From Ottowia massiliensis (lineage in GTDB: Bacteria > Pseudomonadota > Gammaproteobacteria > Burkholderiales > Burkholderiaceae_C), in contig NZ_LT964854.1 in the NCBI RefSeq assembly GCF_900240305.1, forward strand, positions 2,480,001 through 2,544,000: 64,000 bases of DNA. The letters run 5' to 3'. The notes under the pieces were generated by a model. The model worked only from the letters and a program-made list of their open reading frames with translations, was not told the DNA's origin and ran no database searches. A program made the position numbers and the translations under genes. Below, piece after piece: positions 7,260-15,453 of the stretch (its first letter is position 1; each line of letters starts with the position of its first letter).

Positions 7260-8672
7260 GAGCGAGAAATACATGTCGTATTCCACAGGATTGACTTGCA
7301 CGCGCACGCGATTGACTTCAAGCATTTTCAGCTCGATGAAGGCATCGAGCATGCTGTTGGTGAAAACGCCGCCCTTGGTGAGGAAGGCGCGGTCGGCATC
7401 CAGCGCCTGAAGCGCCTGGTCAAGGCTGTGGCACACGGTGGGCACCAGGCGGTCTTCTTCAGGCGGCAGGTGGTAGAGGTCTTTGGTGGCGGCTTCGCCG
7501 GGGTGGATTTTGTTTTCGATGCCGTCCAGCCCCGCCATCAGCAAAGCGGCAAAGCACAGGTAGGGGTTGGCCATGGGGTCGGGGAAACGCGCTTCCACAC
7601 GGCGCGCCTTGTCGCTGCTGACGTGCGGGATGCGGATGGCGGCGGAGCGGTTGCGGCCCGAGTAGGCCAGCTTCACGGGCGCTTCAAAGTGCGGCACCAG
7701 GCGCTTGTAGCTGTTGGTGGTGGGGTTGGTGATGGCGTTGAGCGCACGCGCGTGCTGGATGATGCCGCCGATGTAGTAGAGCGCATCGTCTGACAGGCCC
7801 GCGTAGCCGTTGCCCGCAAACAGGTTGCGCCCGCCTTTCCAGATGGACTGGTGCACGTGCATGCCGCTGCCGTTGTCGCCGTGGTAGGGCTTGGGCATGA
7901 AGGTGGCGGTTTTGCCATAGGCGCTGGCCACGTTCCAGATGACGTATTTCATGCGCTGCGTCCAGTCGGCGCGCTCGACCAGCGTGCTGAAGCGGGTGCC
8001 GATTTCCATTTGCCCCGCGCCGCCCACTTCGTGGTGGAACACTTCCACGGGGATGCCCAGCTCTTCGAGAATCAGCACCATTTGCGCGCGCATGTCTTGC
8101 GCGCCGTCCACGGGCGGCACGGGAAAGTAGCCGCCCTTGACGCAGGGGCGATGGCCGAAGTTGCCGCCTTCCATGTCAGTGCCGCTGTTCCATGGCGCCT
8201 GGTAGGAGTCCACTTTGTAGAAAGTGTGGTTCGGCTCGGCGCTCCAGCGCACGTCGTCAAACACGAAAAACTCCGGCTCGGGGCCGAAATAGGCCGTGTC
8301 GCCCACGCCGCTGGCTTTCAGGTACGCCTCGGCGCGGCGGGCGATGGAGCGCGGGTCGCGGTCATAAGCCTTGCAGTCATCAGGCTCCAGCACGTCGCAG
8401 GTGAGCACGAGCGTGGGTTCTTCAAAGAAGGGGTCGATGAAGGCGGTGGCCGGATCGGGCATGAGCAGCATGTCAGACGCTTCGATGCCCTTCCAGCCCG
8501 CGATGGAAGAGCCGTCAAAGGCATGTCCATCGCTGAATTTGTCTTCATCAAAGGCCGAAACGGGCACGCTGGTGTGGTGCTCTTTGCCCAGCGTGTCGGT
8601 GAAGCGCAAATCAACGAACTTGCATTCGTTTTCGCTCACCAGCTTCATGACATCGGCGACGGTTTTTGTCAT
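7257..8672 (-). CDS. glnA: Glutamine synthetase, type I
   Basis: 471 residues, full length for the GSI-beta dodecameric enzyme that makes glutamine from glutamate, ammonia and ATP. Visible features are VDLRFTDTLGKEHH at the N-terminus, FDGSSIAGWKGI, EPEFFVFDD, the active-site GAGQMEIG and KPYHGDNGSGMHVHQS blocks, NRSAAIRIP, and the adenylylation-site region KDLYHLPPEE whose Tyr is the GlnE target. The start is fixed by AGGAG 9 nt upstream of ATG. Control by GlnE and PII is expected; glnD, the PII uridylyltransferase, lies at 50066. I could not find a convincing sigma-54 site upstream, where a transposase remnant begins at ~8946. Confidence 0.97.
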   Translation of the reverse strand: MTKTVADVMKLVSENECKFVDLRFTDTLGKEHHTSVPVSAFDEDKFSDGHAFDGSSIAGWKGIEASDMLLMPDPATAFIDPFFEEPTLVLTCDVLEPDDCKAYDRDPRSIARRAEAYLKASGVGDTAYFGPEPEFFVFDDVRWSAEPNHTFYKVDSYQAPWNSGTDMEGGNFGHRPCVKGGYFPVPPVDGAQDMRAQMVLILEELGIPVEVFHHEVGGAGQMEIGTRFSTLVERADWTQRMKYVIWNVASAYGKTATFMPKPYHGDNGSGMHVHQSIWKGGRNLFAGNGYAGLSDDALYYIGGIIQHARALNAITNPTTNSYKRLVPHFEAPVKLAYSGRNRSAAIRIPHVSSDKARRVEARFPDPMANPYLCFAALLMAGLDGIENKIHPGEAATKDLYHLPPEEDRLVPTVCHSLDQALQALDADRAFLTKGGVFTNSMLDAFIELKMLEVNRVRVQVNPVEYDMYFSL

Positions 8673-8945
8673 TCAGAAATCTCCTGCGAAAGTGGGATAG
8701 GCGGCGCAGCAGGCCGCAGAAACGCACGCACGGCCCAGCGCACCATCAAGCGCCCCATTGTGCCGTGCGCCTGCACGGCTGGCCGTGGCAGGCTTTGTAA
8801 AACGCATGACGCGCTTTCAGCGTGCGCCAGAAAAACCGCTCGCGATCCGCGCAGCTCCACCAAGCTGCCGCAGCGCTTGAAGATCACAAGCGTCATCGCA
8901 CAAAACTTATACGCCCAGCAACATGGCAAGGCCGGGGGTCATTCA

Positions 8946-9080
8946 GAGGTTGTCCTTAGCCAGTGGCGAGCGCTACCCTGGGACTACCACAGGTCTGCAA
9001 ATACCTTTGCCCGCTGGCGTCAGCGCGGCGTGTGGGATGTGCTGCTGGCGCTGCTGCGCCAGCAAGCGCGCGCCAAGGCG
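8946..9080 (+). pseudogene. Remnant of an IS5-family transposase N-terminal domain
   Basis: The frame starting at 8946 reads LSQWRALPWDYHRSANTF followed by ARWRQRGVWDVLLALLRQQ. This matches the conserved W-R-x-L-P ... F-x-x-W-x-x-x-G-V-W pattern of the DUF4096 N-terminal domain of IS5-family transposases. There is no start codon, no catalytic DDE part and no clear inverted repeats, so it is a relic. It lies upstream of glnA and 117 bp before the MscS gene. A C-terminal transposase relic of the same family is at 54990-55215. Confidence 0.6.
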
Positions 9081-9196
9081 GGCAGGCGGGCCAGGCTACG
9101 CTGCGCACCGTTTTTTGCGCCGCAGCCTGACAATCCGCCGCCTGGCAGAAAAAGCCGCCGCGCGCCGCGTTGGCGAATACCTCATCGACACAAGCA

Positions 9197-9847
9197 ATGA
9201 CCCACCTCTGGAATGAATACCTCGCCACCTTGCCCGCTTCGCTGCGGGAGTGGATGCGGGGCCTGCTGCCGCTGCTGCAAATTCTGCTGATCGCCATTGG
9301 CGCCGTGCTGCTTCAAAGGCTGCTGCGGCGCGTGACGAACCGCGTGGCCGAGCGCTACCGCCTGCCCGCCGAATTCAACTTCATCACCCGCCGCCTGCTC
9401 ACTTTCGTGGTGTATGGCAGCGCCTGGCTGCTGGCGCTGGAGCGCCTGGGCGTATCGGGCGCGGTGCTCTGGAGCGCCTTCACTGGCTTTGCCGCCGTGG
9501 CCGCCGTGGCCTTTTTTGCCGCGTGGAGCGTGCTGTCCAACATTTTTTGTTCGCTGCTGATATTCACCACCGGCATATTCAGGCTGAATGACCGCATCGA
9601 AGTGCTTGAAAACGGCGAAAAATCCGGCCTCAAAGGCCGCGTGATAGACATCAACCTGATCTACACCACGCTCGAGGAAAGCGGCAATGGCCGCGAAGGC
9701 ACCGTGCTGAAAGTGCCCAACAGCCTGCTATTTCAGCGCGCCCTGCGCCAATGGCGCGCCGGCTCGCAGCAAGTGGCTGTGCCTGCGCGGCCTTATCACG
9801 AAACACCGCCCGAAGAGCCGCCGCAAGAGCCAGCAAAAATGAATTGA
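9197..9847 (+). CDS. Mechanosensitive ion channel, MscS family (small)
   Basis: 216 residues from the first ATG; a TTG at 9170 would add nine residues. There are two or three transmembrane helices (LLPLLQILLIAIGAVLL, LLTFVVYGSAWLLALERLG) and then the pore-lining third helix FTGFAAVAAVAFFAAWSVLSN, rich in Gly/Ala as in MscS TM3. The beta domain FRLNDRIEVL ... GRVIDINLIYTTLEE and VPNSLLFQRAL follow. It would release solutes on hypo-osmotic shock from the inner membrane. It is shorter than E. coli MscS (286 residues), lacking most of the C-terminal alpha/beta cage. No obvious Shine-Dalgarno is visible. Confidence 0.85.
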   Translation: MTHLWNEYLATLPASLREWMRGLLPLLQILLIAIGAVLLQRLLRRVTNRVAERYRLPAEFNFITRRLLTFVVYGSAWLLALERLGVSGAVLWSAFTGFAAVAAVAFFAAWSVLSNIFCSLLIFTTGIFRLNDRIEVLENGEKSGLKGRVIDINLIYTTLEESGNGREGTVLKVPNSLLFQRALRQWRAGSQQVAVPARPYHETPPEEPPQEPAKMN

Positions 9848-10078
9848 ACGGTTGATTGAAGTGGCGCCCGTTCCAGTGATATAAAATATTACATACATTT
9901 CAAATTACATATAGACCCGCGTATGGGCGCAAAACATTGACACCAATCAAGAAAATGCATAGTTACCCCTGAATAGTTACCCTTATGGACGGCTGTTACC
10001 TAGGGGTTCGCACCAGCTAGGCACAAGCGCATGGCGGCTGTATAAACAAGACTCCATTTTTCTTGAAAGGAGATCGTC
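9848..10078. promoter_or_regulatory. AT-rich promoter region of the calpain-like gene with repeated AGTTACCC
   Basis: The composition drops sharply (for example ATAAAATATTACATACATTT at ~9880-9900). AGTTACCC occurs at 9961-9968 and 9975-9982, and TGTTACC at 9994-10000, with 14-19 bp spacing. This could be an operator. An excellent ribosome-binding site (AAAGGAG) precedes the ATG at 10079. Confidence 0.35.
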
Positions 10079-11074
10079 ATGGCTGTTTCAGTTAATTTGT
10101 CCGGCATTTCTGCCGCGATGTTTGCCCAGAAAGATGCTGCCAGCCGCATCAATCCAATCATTGGTGATTGCGCCAAACTGCCGCCGGATTTTTGTCCGAT
10201 GAGGCGGCAATTTGATGATAAGAACCTTTATAACGGAAAATTATTCTCCCCAGGGAGCGAGGGCACTCCCCGGGCGGTAGATATCCAGCAAGATTCGATT
10301 GGTGATTGCTATTTTTTGAGCGCCATCGGTTCCATTGCCGAAAAAAATCCCCAGGCCATCAAGGATTCAATATCCTACGATCCCGCTACCAAGTCATTTA
10401 CTGTCAGAATGTACAAAAAGGAGCTTGTCGGCTTCCATGTGGAAACAAAAGAGGTGTACATCAATGTGACGCAGGCAGAACTGAACTACAACCTGAGCCG
10501 CAAGGGTGGCAGCACGATTGACAACAGTGTCTGCAAGAATGGAGCCGCATGGCCCATGGTACTGGAGACGGCCTATGCCAAAATGAATGACAGCAATCCT
10601 GCGGATGGACTGAAGGAAGGCTTCGACAAAATTGGAGAAGGCGGCTGGCCTGGCGACGCAATGTTTACTGTTACAGGAAAAGAGTCCCATACGGTGTCGT
10701 TTTCCAGCGGTTTTGGATCAATTCTTGATGGCTATCCAAAATTGCAGCAGGAAGCCGTTTACCAGAAGGTGTCGGGAGCGCTTGCTGAAGGCAAGCCTGT
10801 GACCCTGAGCGTTCATGGCGAGTCGCTTCTTGATCAGATCATGGGCAAGAAAGATAATTTAGCCGATAATCATGCCTATATGGTAACAGGCATCCGAAAG
10901 GATGCCAATGGCGAAATCATGGTAACGGTTCGCAATCCCTGGGCCAATAATAATGATGGCGAAGGAATCGACTCTTCCAACGCGGAAATTGAGGTCAAGC
11001 TGAGCGACCTCCATGCCAGCGGAACCACGTCGTCGCTTCCTGGCGAACACTGGGGATTCGAAATTGGGGGTTGA
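10079..11074 (+). CDS. Calpain-like (family C2) cysteine protease
   Basis: 331 residues. The calpain catalytic triad is visible: Cys77 in QDSIGDCYFLSAIGSIAE, His265 in NLADNHAYMVTGI and Asn286 in VRNPWANN. The surrounding motifs are those of peptidase family C2. There is no signal peptide, no calcium-binding EF-hand domain and no obvious fused adhesin. The first ~60 residues are the only extra region. The gene has a strong SD and a GC content clearly below its neighbours, suggesting acquisition. A second gene encoding a putative exported protein starts 40 bp downstream in the same orientation. Bacterial C2 proteases are poorly characterised and their targets are unknown. I suggest a secreted effector or an intracellular processing protease; the sequence does not decide. 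Confidence 0.85.
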   Translation: MAVSVNLSGISAAMFAQKDAASRINPIIGDCAKLPPDFCPMRRQFDDKNLYNGKLFSPGSEGTPRAVDIQQDSIGDCYFLSAIGSIAEKNPQAIKDSISYDPATKSFTVRMYKKELVGFHVETKEVYINVTQAELNYNLSRKGGSTIDNSVCKNGAAWPMVLETAYAKMNDSNPADGLKEGFDKIGEGGWPGDAMFTVTGKESHTVSFSSGFGSILDGYPKLQQEAVYQKVSGALAEGKPVTLSVHGESLLDQIMGKKDNLADNHAYMVTGIRKDANGEIMVTVRNPWANNNDGEGIDSSNAEIEVKLSDLHASGTTSSLPGEHWGFEIGG

Positions 11075-11114
11075 ATAGGTTGGCGCTTCAGCCCATATTT
11101 ATGTCCAGGATATT

Positions 11115-11609
11115 ATGAAAATCATTGGCAGATGTTCATGCGGCTCCATTGGCTTTGGGGCCGTTTTTTTTCTTTTCTTGTGGAGCGTAGCCATGCTGAC
11201 CTCTCATGCCGCTGAAAATTTTCTGTCATCATTTCCTGCGCCAGCCTATTCCAGCCCGGCCTCTGAAGACCTGCCTCAAGCCCGTGCGCTGAAGCAGCAT
11301 GTGCGCGACTTCGTTTCAAGCCAATATCATGTCAGTTCGGAATATCCGCCGCGCTTTTTCAAAGTAGCGGCGGATGCGACTCCCGACATGATCAGAAAAA
11401 ACTTTTCCAATTGGGTGATCGAACATGGCAGCAAATCGTTGCCCTTTGATGGGCCGGAATTGTTCGATCATGATTTGAATATTCTTGCCTTGTTCGAGAG
11501 CGGATTCATGTGGAACAGAAAGATATTCGGCATCGCCATGTCGGAAACGCATCCAGGGCAGATGGAAGATGCTTTGGTAATCTATTTTGTTCTGGAGCCG
11601 GCAAGCTGA
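11115..11609 (+). CDS. Putative exported protein, partner of the calpain-like protease
   Basis: 164 residues. The N-terminus contains a hydrophobic segment (GFGAVFFLFLWSVAML) ending in SHAA, consistent with a signal peptide cleaved near residue 33. The mature part is mixed, with motifs HVRDFVSSQYHVSSEYPP and FDHDLNILALFESGFMWN, and matches no family I know. It starts 40 bp after the protease gene and shares its lower GC content, so the two probably form an operon. A periplasmic inhibitor or immunity protein is a plausible role by analogy with effector/immunity pairs, but this is inference only. Confidence 0.7.
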   Translation: MKIIGRCSCGSIGFGAVFFLFLWSVAMLTSHAAENFLSSFPAPAYSSPASEDLPQARALKQHVRDFVSSQYHVSSEYPPRFFKVAADATPDMIRKNFSNWVIEHGSKSLPFDGPELFDHDLNILALFESGFMWNRKIFGIAMSETHPGQMEDALVIYFVLEPAS

Positions 11610-11738
11610 TGGCCGCGTTCCGCTTTCCGTTCAGCAGCTTGCATGTGAAGCGGACAAAATGCCCTTCAAAACCCAATGAAGCGCAGGGTCGCGCGCGCTC
11701 CGGAAAACGATTTTTTTGACGAGCATGAAAATCATCGG

Positions 11739-12722
11739 ATGACCGCCACGCCATCCGCGATTTCAGAAACCGTGCTGCCCCGTCAACTTACCCCTGCCAT
11801 GCGCGCCCTGCTGGAACGCATGGGCCGTGCAGGCCGCCCGCCCCTCGAAAGCCTGCCGCCTGCACAGGCGCGCGCCTTTTATGAGCGCAATGCGGGCGTG
11901 CTGGACATTGCCCCCGCGCCCCTGCCGCGCGTGCAGGATGTGCGCATCCCGGCCCGGGACGGCGCCGCTTTGCACGCACGCCTGTACGCACCCCGCCCGG
12001 CTGAAGAAGGGCCGCCGCTGCCCGCCCTGCTGTATCTGCATGGCGGCGGCTTCACGCTGGGCAGCGTGGCCACGCATGAGAGCCTGTGCCGCGCGCTGGC
12101 TGCGCAAAGCGGCGTGGCCGTGCTTGCGCTGGACTATCGCCTGGCGCCCGAGCATCGCTTTCCCACCGCCGTGCATGACGCGTGGGACGCGCTGCGCTGG
12201 CTGGCCGCTGAAGGCGCGGCCCTGGGGCTGGATGCTTCGCGCCTGGCTGTGGGGGGCGATTCGGCGGGCGGCACGCTGGCGGCGGTGGCGGCCATCCATG
12301 CACGCGATGAGGGCCTGCCGCTGGCGCTGCAACTGCTGATCTACCCCGGCACAACGGCGCATCAAGACACCGAATCACACCAGCGCCTGCGCCACGCGCC
12401 GCCGCTGACCGAAGCGGCCATTTCCTGGCTATTTGGCAACTACATCGCCCCGCACGAACGCACCGACTGGCGCTTTGCCCCCCTGCTGCATGACGACGTG
12501 GCAGGCGTGGCGCCCGCCTGGCTGGCCCTGGCCGAATGCGATCCGCTGGTCGATGAAGGCCTGGCCTACGCCGACAAACTGCGCATGGCGGGTGTGCCCG
12601 TGCAGCTGGAGCTGTACCGGGGCATGGTGCACGGCTTCATCCAGTTTGGCCGCGTCATTACCGAGGCGCTGACGGCCCAGAAAGACGCCGCTGCCGCGCT
12701 GGTGCAGGCGCTGCTGGTTTGA
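11739..12722 (+). CDS. Alpha/beta hydrolase, hormone-sensitive-lipase (GDXG) family
   Basis: 327 residues from ATG at 11739. Family IV esterase/lipase hallmarks are present in order: the oxyanion-hole motif YLHGGGFTLGS (HGGG), the nucleophile elbow GGDSAGGTLA, the acid region AECDPLVDEG and the catalytic His in MVHGFIQFG. Such enzymes hydrolyse short-chain acyl esters in the cytoplasm; the natural substrate cannot be inferred. An in-frame ATG at 11676 would add 21 basic residues without homology and is less likely. The TGA stop is immediately followed by a family B repeat. High GC indicates that the low-GC island ends before this gene. Confidence 0.9.
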   Translation: MTATPSAISETVLPRQLTPAMRALLERMGRAGRPPLESLPPAQARAFYERNAGVLDIAPAPLPRVQDVRIPARDGAALHARLYAPRPAEEGPPLPALLYLHGGGFTLGSVATHESLCRALAAQSGVAVLALDYRLAPEHRFPTAVHDAWDALRWLAAEGAALGLDASRLAVGGDSAGGTLAAVAAIHARDEGLPLALQLLIYPGTTAHQDTESHQRLRHAPPLTEAAISWLFGNYIAPHERTDWRFAPLLHDDVAGVAPAWLALAECDPLVDEGLAYADKLRMAGVPVQLELYRGMVHGFIQFGRVITEALTAQKDAAAALVQALLV

Positions 12723-12860
12723 GGGGGCTGTTTACCGTCTGCCCGTGGGCGCAAAAAGCGTGGATTCGGGCGGTCTGCGGCGTGTTGCCAATCCTCGCTG
12801 TGCTGCGCCATTGGGCCGTAAAGCCCGTTTAACCCTCACGGTCAGATTGCAAGCAGGTTC
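12723..12860 (+). repeat. Family B repeat with apparent TGA target duplication
   Basis: Starts GGGGGCTGTTTACC right after the TGA stop codon (12720-12722) and ends ATTGCAAGCAGGTTC, followed by TGA (12861-12863). The ends are imperfect inverted copies of one another. The flanking TGA on both sides would fit a 3-bp target-site duplication of TNA type. Confidence 0.6.
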
Positions 12861-12901
12861 TGAAAAGAAGGGCCAGGCGCAAGCTGGAGACAGGCAGGTA
12901 T

Positions 12902-12986
12902 TTTGCTCCTATATCACTAGCATAGGGTCCTAGTGGAAACTGCGCGAAGCTTCATTTTCACACTCTTCGATTTGCTCCTTTTTCTG
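12902..12986 (+). repeat. Dispersed repeat family A, copy 2
   Basis: Left box TTTGCTCCT (12902), core CTAGCATAGGGTCCTAGTGG, right box TTTGCTCCTTTTTCTGATG (12971). The boxes are 69 bp apart. Confidence 0.9.
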
Positions 12987-13373
12987 ATGTTATCTGCCGG
13001 GCAACAGGCGGCTTCTGCGTCGAGCCGGCGGCCTGTGGCCTGCAATGGCCGTGTTTGAAACGGGCAGGGTGAAGCTGGGGCGGATGAGGCGTGTGGGTCC
13101 CGTGACGCAGCCTTCCACCCGGCCTGCGCTTCTGGCTTGTGCTTGCGCGCCCACGGATGGATTGCAAACAGGCCCTGATTTCTGCGGCCCCTCTCGCACG
13201 CCGCGCGGGCATGCCGCGCCCTAAAATCCGCGCCGTTTTTGTTTGCCGCGCGCGCCGCCAGCCTTTGCCGCTGGCGTTTTTCATGGCGCGGCGCTTTTTC
13301 ATGCTTTTGCCCACGAGTTTTGCCATGCCCCATTCACTGACCGGCGCCGCGCCGCTGCCGAGGTAAGGCCGCC
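12987..13373. other. Intergenic region upstream of the ABC permease, no gene recognised
   Basis: About 390 bases. A family B-like right end (GGATTGCAAACAGGCCC followed by TGA) lies at 13157-13176. A binding-protein gene, expected at this position for the following ABC system, is absent. Confidence 0.5.
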
Positions 13374-14315
13374 ATGTCGCTGTTTTCTTTCATGGGGGCG
13401 CTGGAGATGGGCTTCATCTTCGCGCTGGTGGCGCTGGGGGTGCTGCTCTCGTTTCGCATTCTGGACTTTCCCGATCTCACGGCCGATGGCAGCTTTCCGC
13501 TGGGCGGGGCAACGGCGGCGGTGCTCATCGTGGCGGGCTGGAACCCGGGGCCGGCCTGCCTGGCGGCGGCGGCGGCGGGCGCGGCGGCGGGGCTGCTGAC
13601 GGCCTGGCTTTACGTGCGGCTGGGCATCATGCAGCTGCTCGCTTCCATCCTGACGATGATTGCGCTGTATTCGGTGAATCTGCGCATCATGGGCGCGCCC
13701 AATCTGTCGTTGCTGGGCGAGCCTTCGGTTTTCTCGCCCTTTCTCACCGATGACAACGCCATGTGGGCCAGGCCGCTGGCGCTGGGGCTGGTGGTGCTGG
13801 CGGTCAAGCTGGGGCTGGACGGGTTTTTTGCCTCGCAAACGGGGCTGGCGCTGCGGGCCACGGGGGCCAATCCGCGCATGGCGCGCGCGCAGGGCGTGCC
13901 CACGGGGCGGCTCACGCTGGGGGGCATGGCGCTGTCCAACGCGCTGATTGCGCTGGGCGGCGCGCTGTATGTGCAAGTGCAGGGCGGGGCCGACGTTTCC
14001 ATGGGCGTGGGCACCATCGTCATTGGCCTGGCGGCGGTGATCATTGGCGAGACGCTGCTGCCCGCGCGCCTGATCTGGGTGGTGACGCTGGCCACGGCGC
14101 TGGGCGCGCTGGCGTACCGCCTGTTCATCGCGCTGGCGCTGGAGGCCGATTTCATCGGCCTGCAAGCGCAAGACCTGAACCTGGTGACGGCCACGCTGGT
14201 GGCCGTGGCGCTGGTGCTGCCCAAGATCAAGGCGCGGCTGTGGCCGCGCCGCGCCGCGCCTGCTTCGCCGCCCGTATCGTCACCAGCCACCCGCGCAACG
14301 CAAGCAAAGGGCTGA
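13374..14315 (+). CDS. ABC transporter permease, TrpY-like (COG4120)
   Basis: 313 residues with eight or so hydrophobic helices. It has the branched-chain-permease-like features of the TrpXYZ/COG4120 group: SFRILDFPDLTADGSFPLGGA near the N-terminus, ASQTGLALRATGANPRMARAQGV, which is the cytoplasmic coupling region, and VIGLAAVIIGETL. It forms the inner-membrane channel of a putative amino-acid-type uptake system (relatives transport tryptophan) with the ATPase encoded 4 bp downstream. The binding protein that normally precedes these genes is missing here. The C-terminal ~25 residues are a variable Ala/Pro/Thr tail. Confidence 0.88.
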   Translation: MSLFSFMGALEMGFIFALVALGVLLSFRILDFPDLTADGSFPLGGATAAVLIVAGWNPGPACLAAAAAGAAAGLLTAWLYVRLGIMQLLASILTMIALYSVNLRIMGAPNLSLLGEPSVFSPFLTDDNAMWARPLALGLVVLAVKLGLDGFFASQTGLALRATGANPRMARAQGVPTGRLTLGGMALSNALIALGGALYVQVQGGADVSMGVGTIVIGLAAVIIGETLLPARLIWVVTLATALGALAYRLFIALALEADFIGLQAQDLNLVTATLVAVALVLPKIKARLWPRRAAPASPPVSSPATRATQAKG

Positions 14316-14319
14316 CGCC

Positions 14320-15117
14320 ATGCTCCAAGCCAAGGCATTGCACAAAACCTTCAACCCCGGCACGGTGATCGAAAACCACGCGCTGCGGGGCCTGAGCCTG
14401 ACCATTGACGAGGGCGAATTCATCACCGTCATCGGCAGCAACGGCGCGGGCAAATCCACTTTTCTGAACGCCATCAGCGGCGACTTGAAGGTGGACGAAG
14501 GCCAAATCATCATCGACGGCCAGGACGTCACCCGCAAAACCGCCTGGCAGCGCGCCGCGCAAGTGGCCCGCGTGTTCCAGGACCCCATGGCCGGCACTTG
14601 CGAGAGCCTGAGCATCGAAGAAAACCTGGCGCTGGCCTGGCAGCGCGGCCAGCGCCGCCACTTGCTGCGCCGCGCCGTGCGCGCCAGCCAGCGCGCGCTG
14701 TTTCGCGAAAAACTCGCCACGCTCGGCCTGGGGCTGGAAGCGCGCCTGACCGACCGCATGGGCCTGCTGTCTGGCGGGCAGCGGCAGGCCGTGAGCCTGC
14801 TGATGGCCTCGCTCCAGCCCTCGCGCCTGCTGCTGCTGGACGAGCACACCGCCGCGCTCGATCCCAAAACCGCCACCTTCGTGCTGCGGCTGACCGACCA
14901 GATCGTGCAAAGCCAGGGCCTGACGGCGCTCATGGTCACCCACTCCATGCGCCAGGCGCTGGACCACGGCACGCGCACCGTCATGCTGCATCAGGGGCAG
15001 GTGGTGCTGGACGTTCGCGGCGCCGAGCGCGCCGCGCTGGACGTGCCCGATTTGCTCGCCATGTTCAGCCGCGTGCGCGGCGAAGCGGTGGACGACGACA
15101 AGCTGCTGCTGGGCTGA
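14320..15117 (+). CDS. ABC transporter ATP-binding protein, TrpZ-like (COG1101)
   Basis: 265 residues with a complete nucleotide-binding domain: Walker A GSNGAGKST (~residues 44-52), Q-loop VFQDPMAGTCE, signature LSGGQRQA, Walker B LLLLDEHTAALD and H-loop MVTHSM. The HTAALDPKTA variant and the TCESLSIEENL segment are typical of the COG1101 group that pairs with COG4120 permeases. It lies 4 bp after the permease gene, so they form one transcription unit. There is no adjacent substrate-binding protein, so a distant one must be used if the system is functional. Confidence 0.9.
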   Translation: MLQAKALHKTFNPGTVIENHALRGLSLTIDEGEFITVIGSNGAGKSTFLNAISGDLKVDEGQIIIDGQDVTRKTAWQRAAQVARVFQDPMAGTCESLSIEENLALAWQRGQRRHLLRRAVRASQRALFREKLATLGLGLEARLTDRMGLLSGGQRQAVSLLMASLQPSRLLLLDEHTAALDPKTATFVLRLTDQIVQSQGLTALMVTHSMRQALDHGTRTVMLHQGQVVLDVRGAERAALDVPDLLAMFSRVRGEAVDDDKLLLG

Positions 15118-15166
15118 AAGGCTTGCGGAAAAAGGCCGCCTTCAGAGCCATTTTTGTTCTCTTTTC

Positions 15167-15247
15167 TTGCTCCTTGATTGATAGCGTGAGGTCCTGGTGA
15201 AAAGGGCGCAAGCGCCGTTTCAAAGCCCTTGAATTTGCTCCTGTTTT
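15167..15247 (+). repeat. Dispersed repeat family A, copy 3
   Basis: TTGCTCCTTGATTGATAGCG, core GAGGTCCTGGTG, right box AATTTGCTCCTGTTTT. The centre GGCGCAAGCGCC is a perfect small hairpin. Confidence 0.88.
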
Positions 15248-15453
15248 AGTTAAAGACAGCCCTCGCGCTGGCGAACAAGGCGCGCGCTTTTGTGAATGAA
15301 GGCGCAACGCGTGGAGATGAACGCCCCCGCTTGCGACGGCGGCAATTGCGGCTGCGGAAAATCAGGCGCCGCAAATTGCCCGACGCCGCGCTTTTCGCGC
15401 CTGCGGGCCGATTGCAAACAGGTTTTCTCCATCAGCAACGCAAAAAACACACC

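Noticed and set aside
8673..8945. Sigma-54 promoter and NtrC sites for glnA
   Set aside because: No TGGCAC-N5-TTGC match on the minus strand; only a lone TATAAG without a spaced -35.
15118..15453. TPP riboswitch before thiG
   Set aside because: No CTGAGA or GATAATGCC-type conserved thi-box elements; the region contains a family A copy and a family B end instead.
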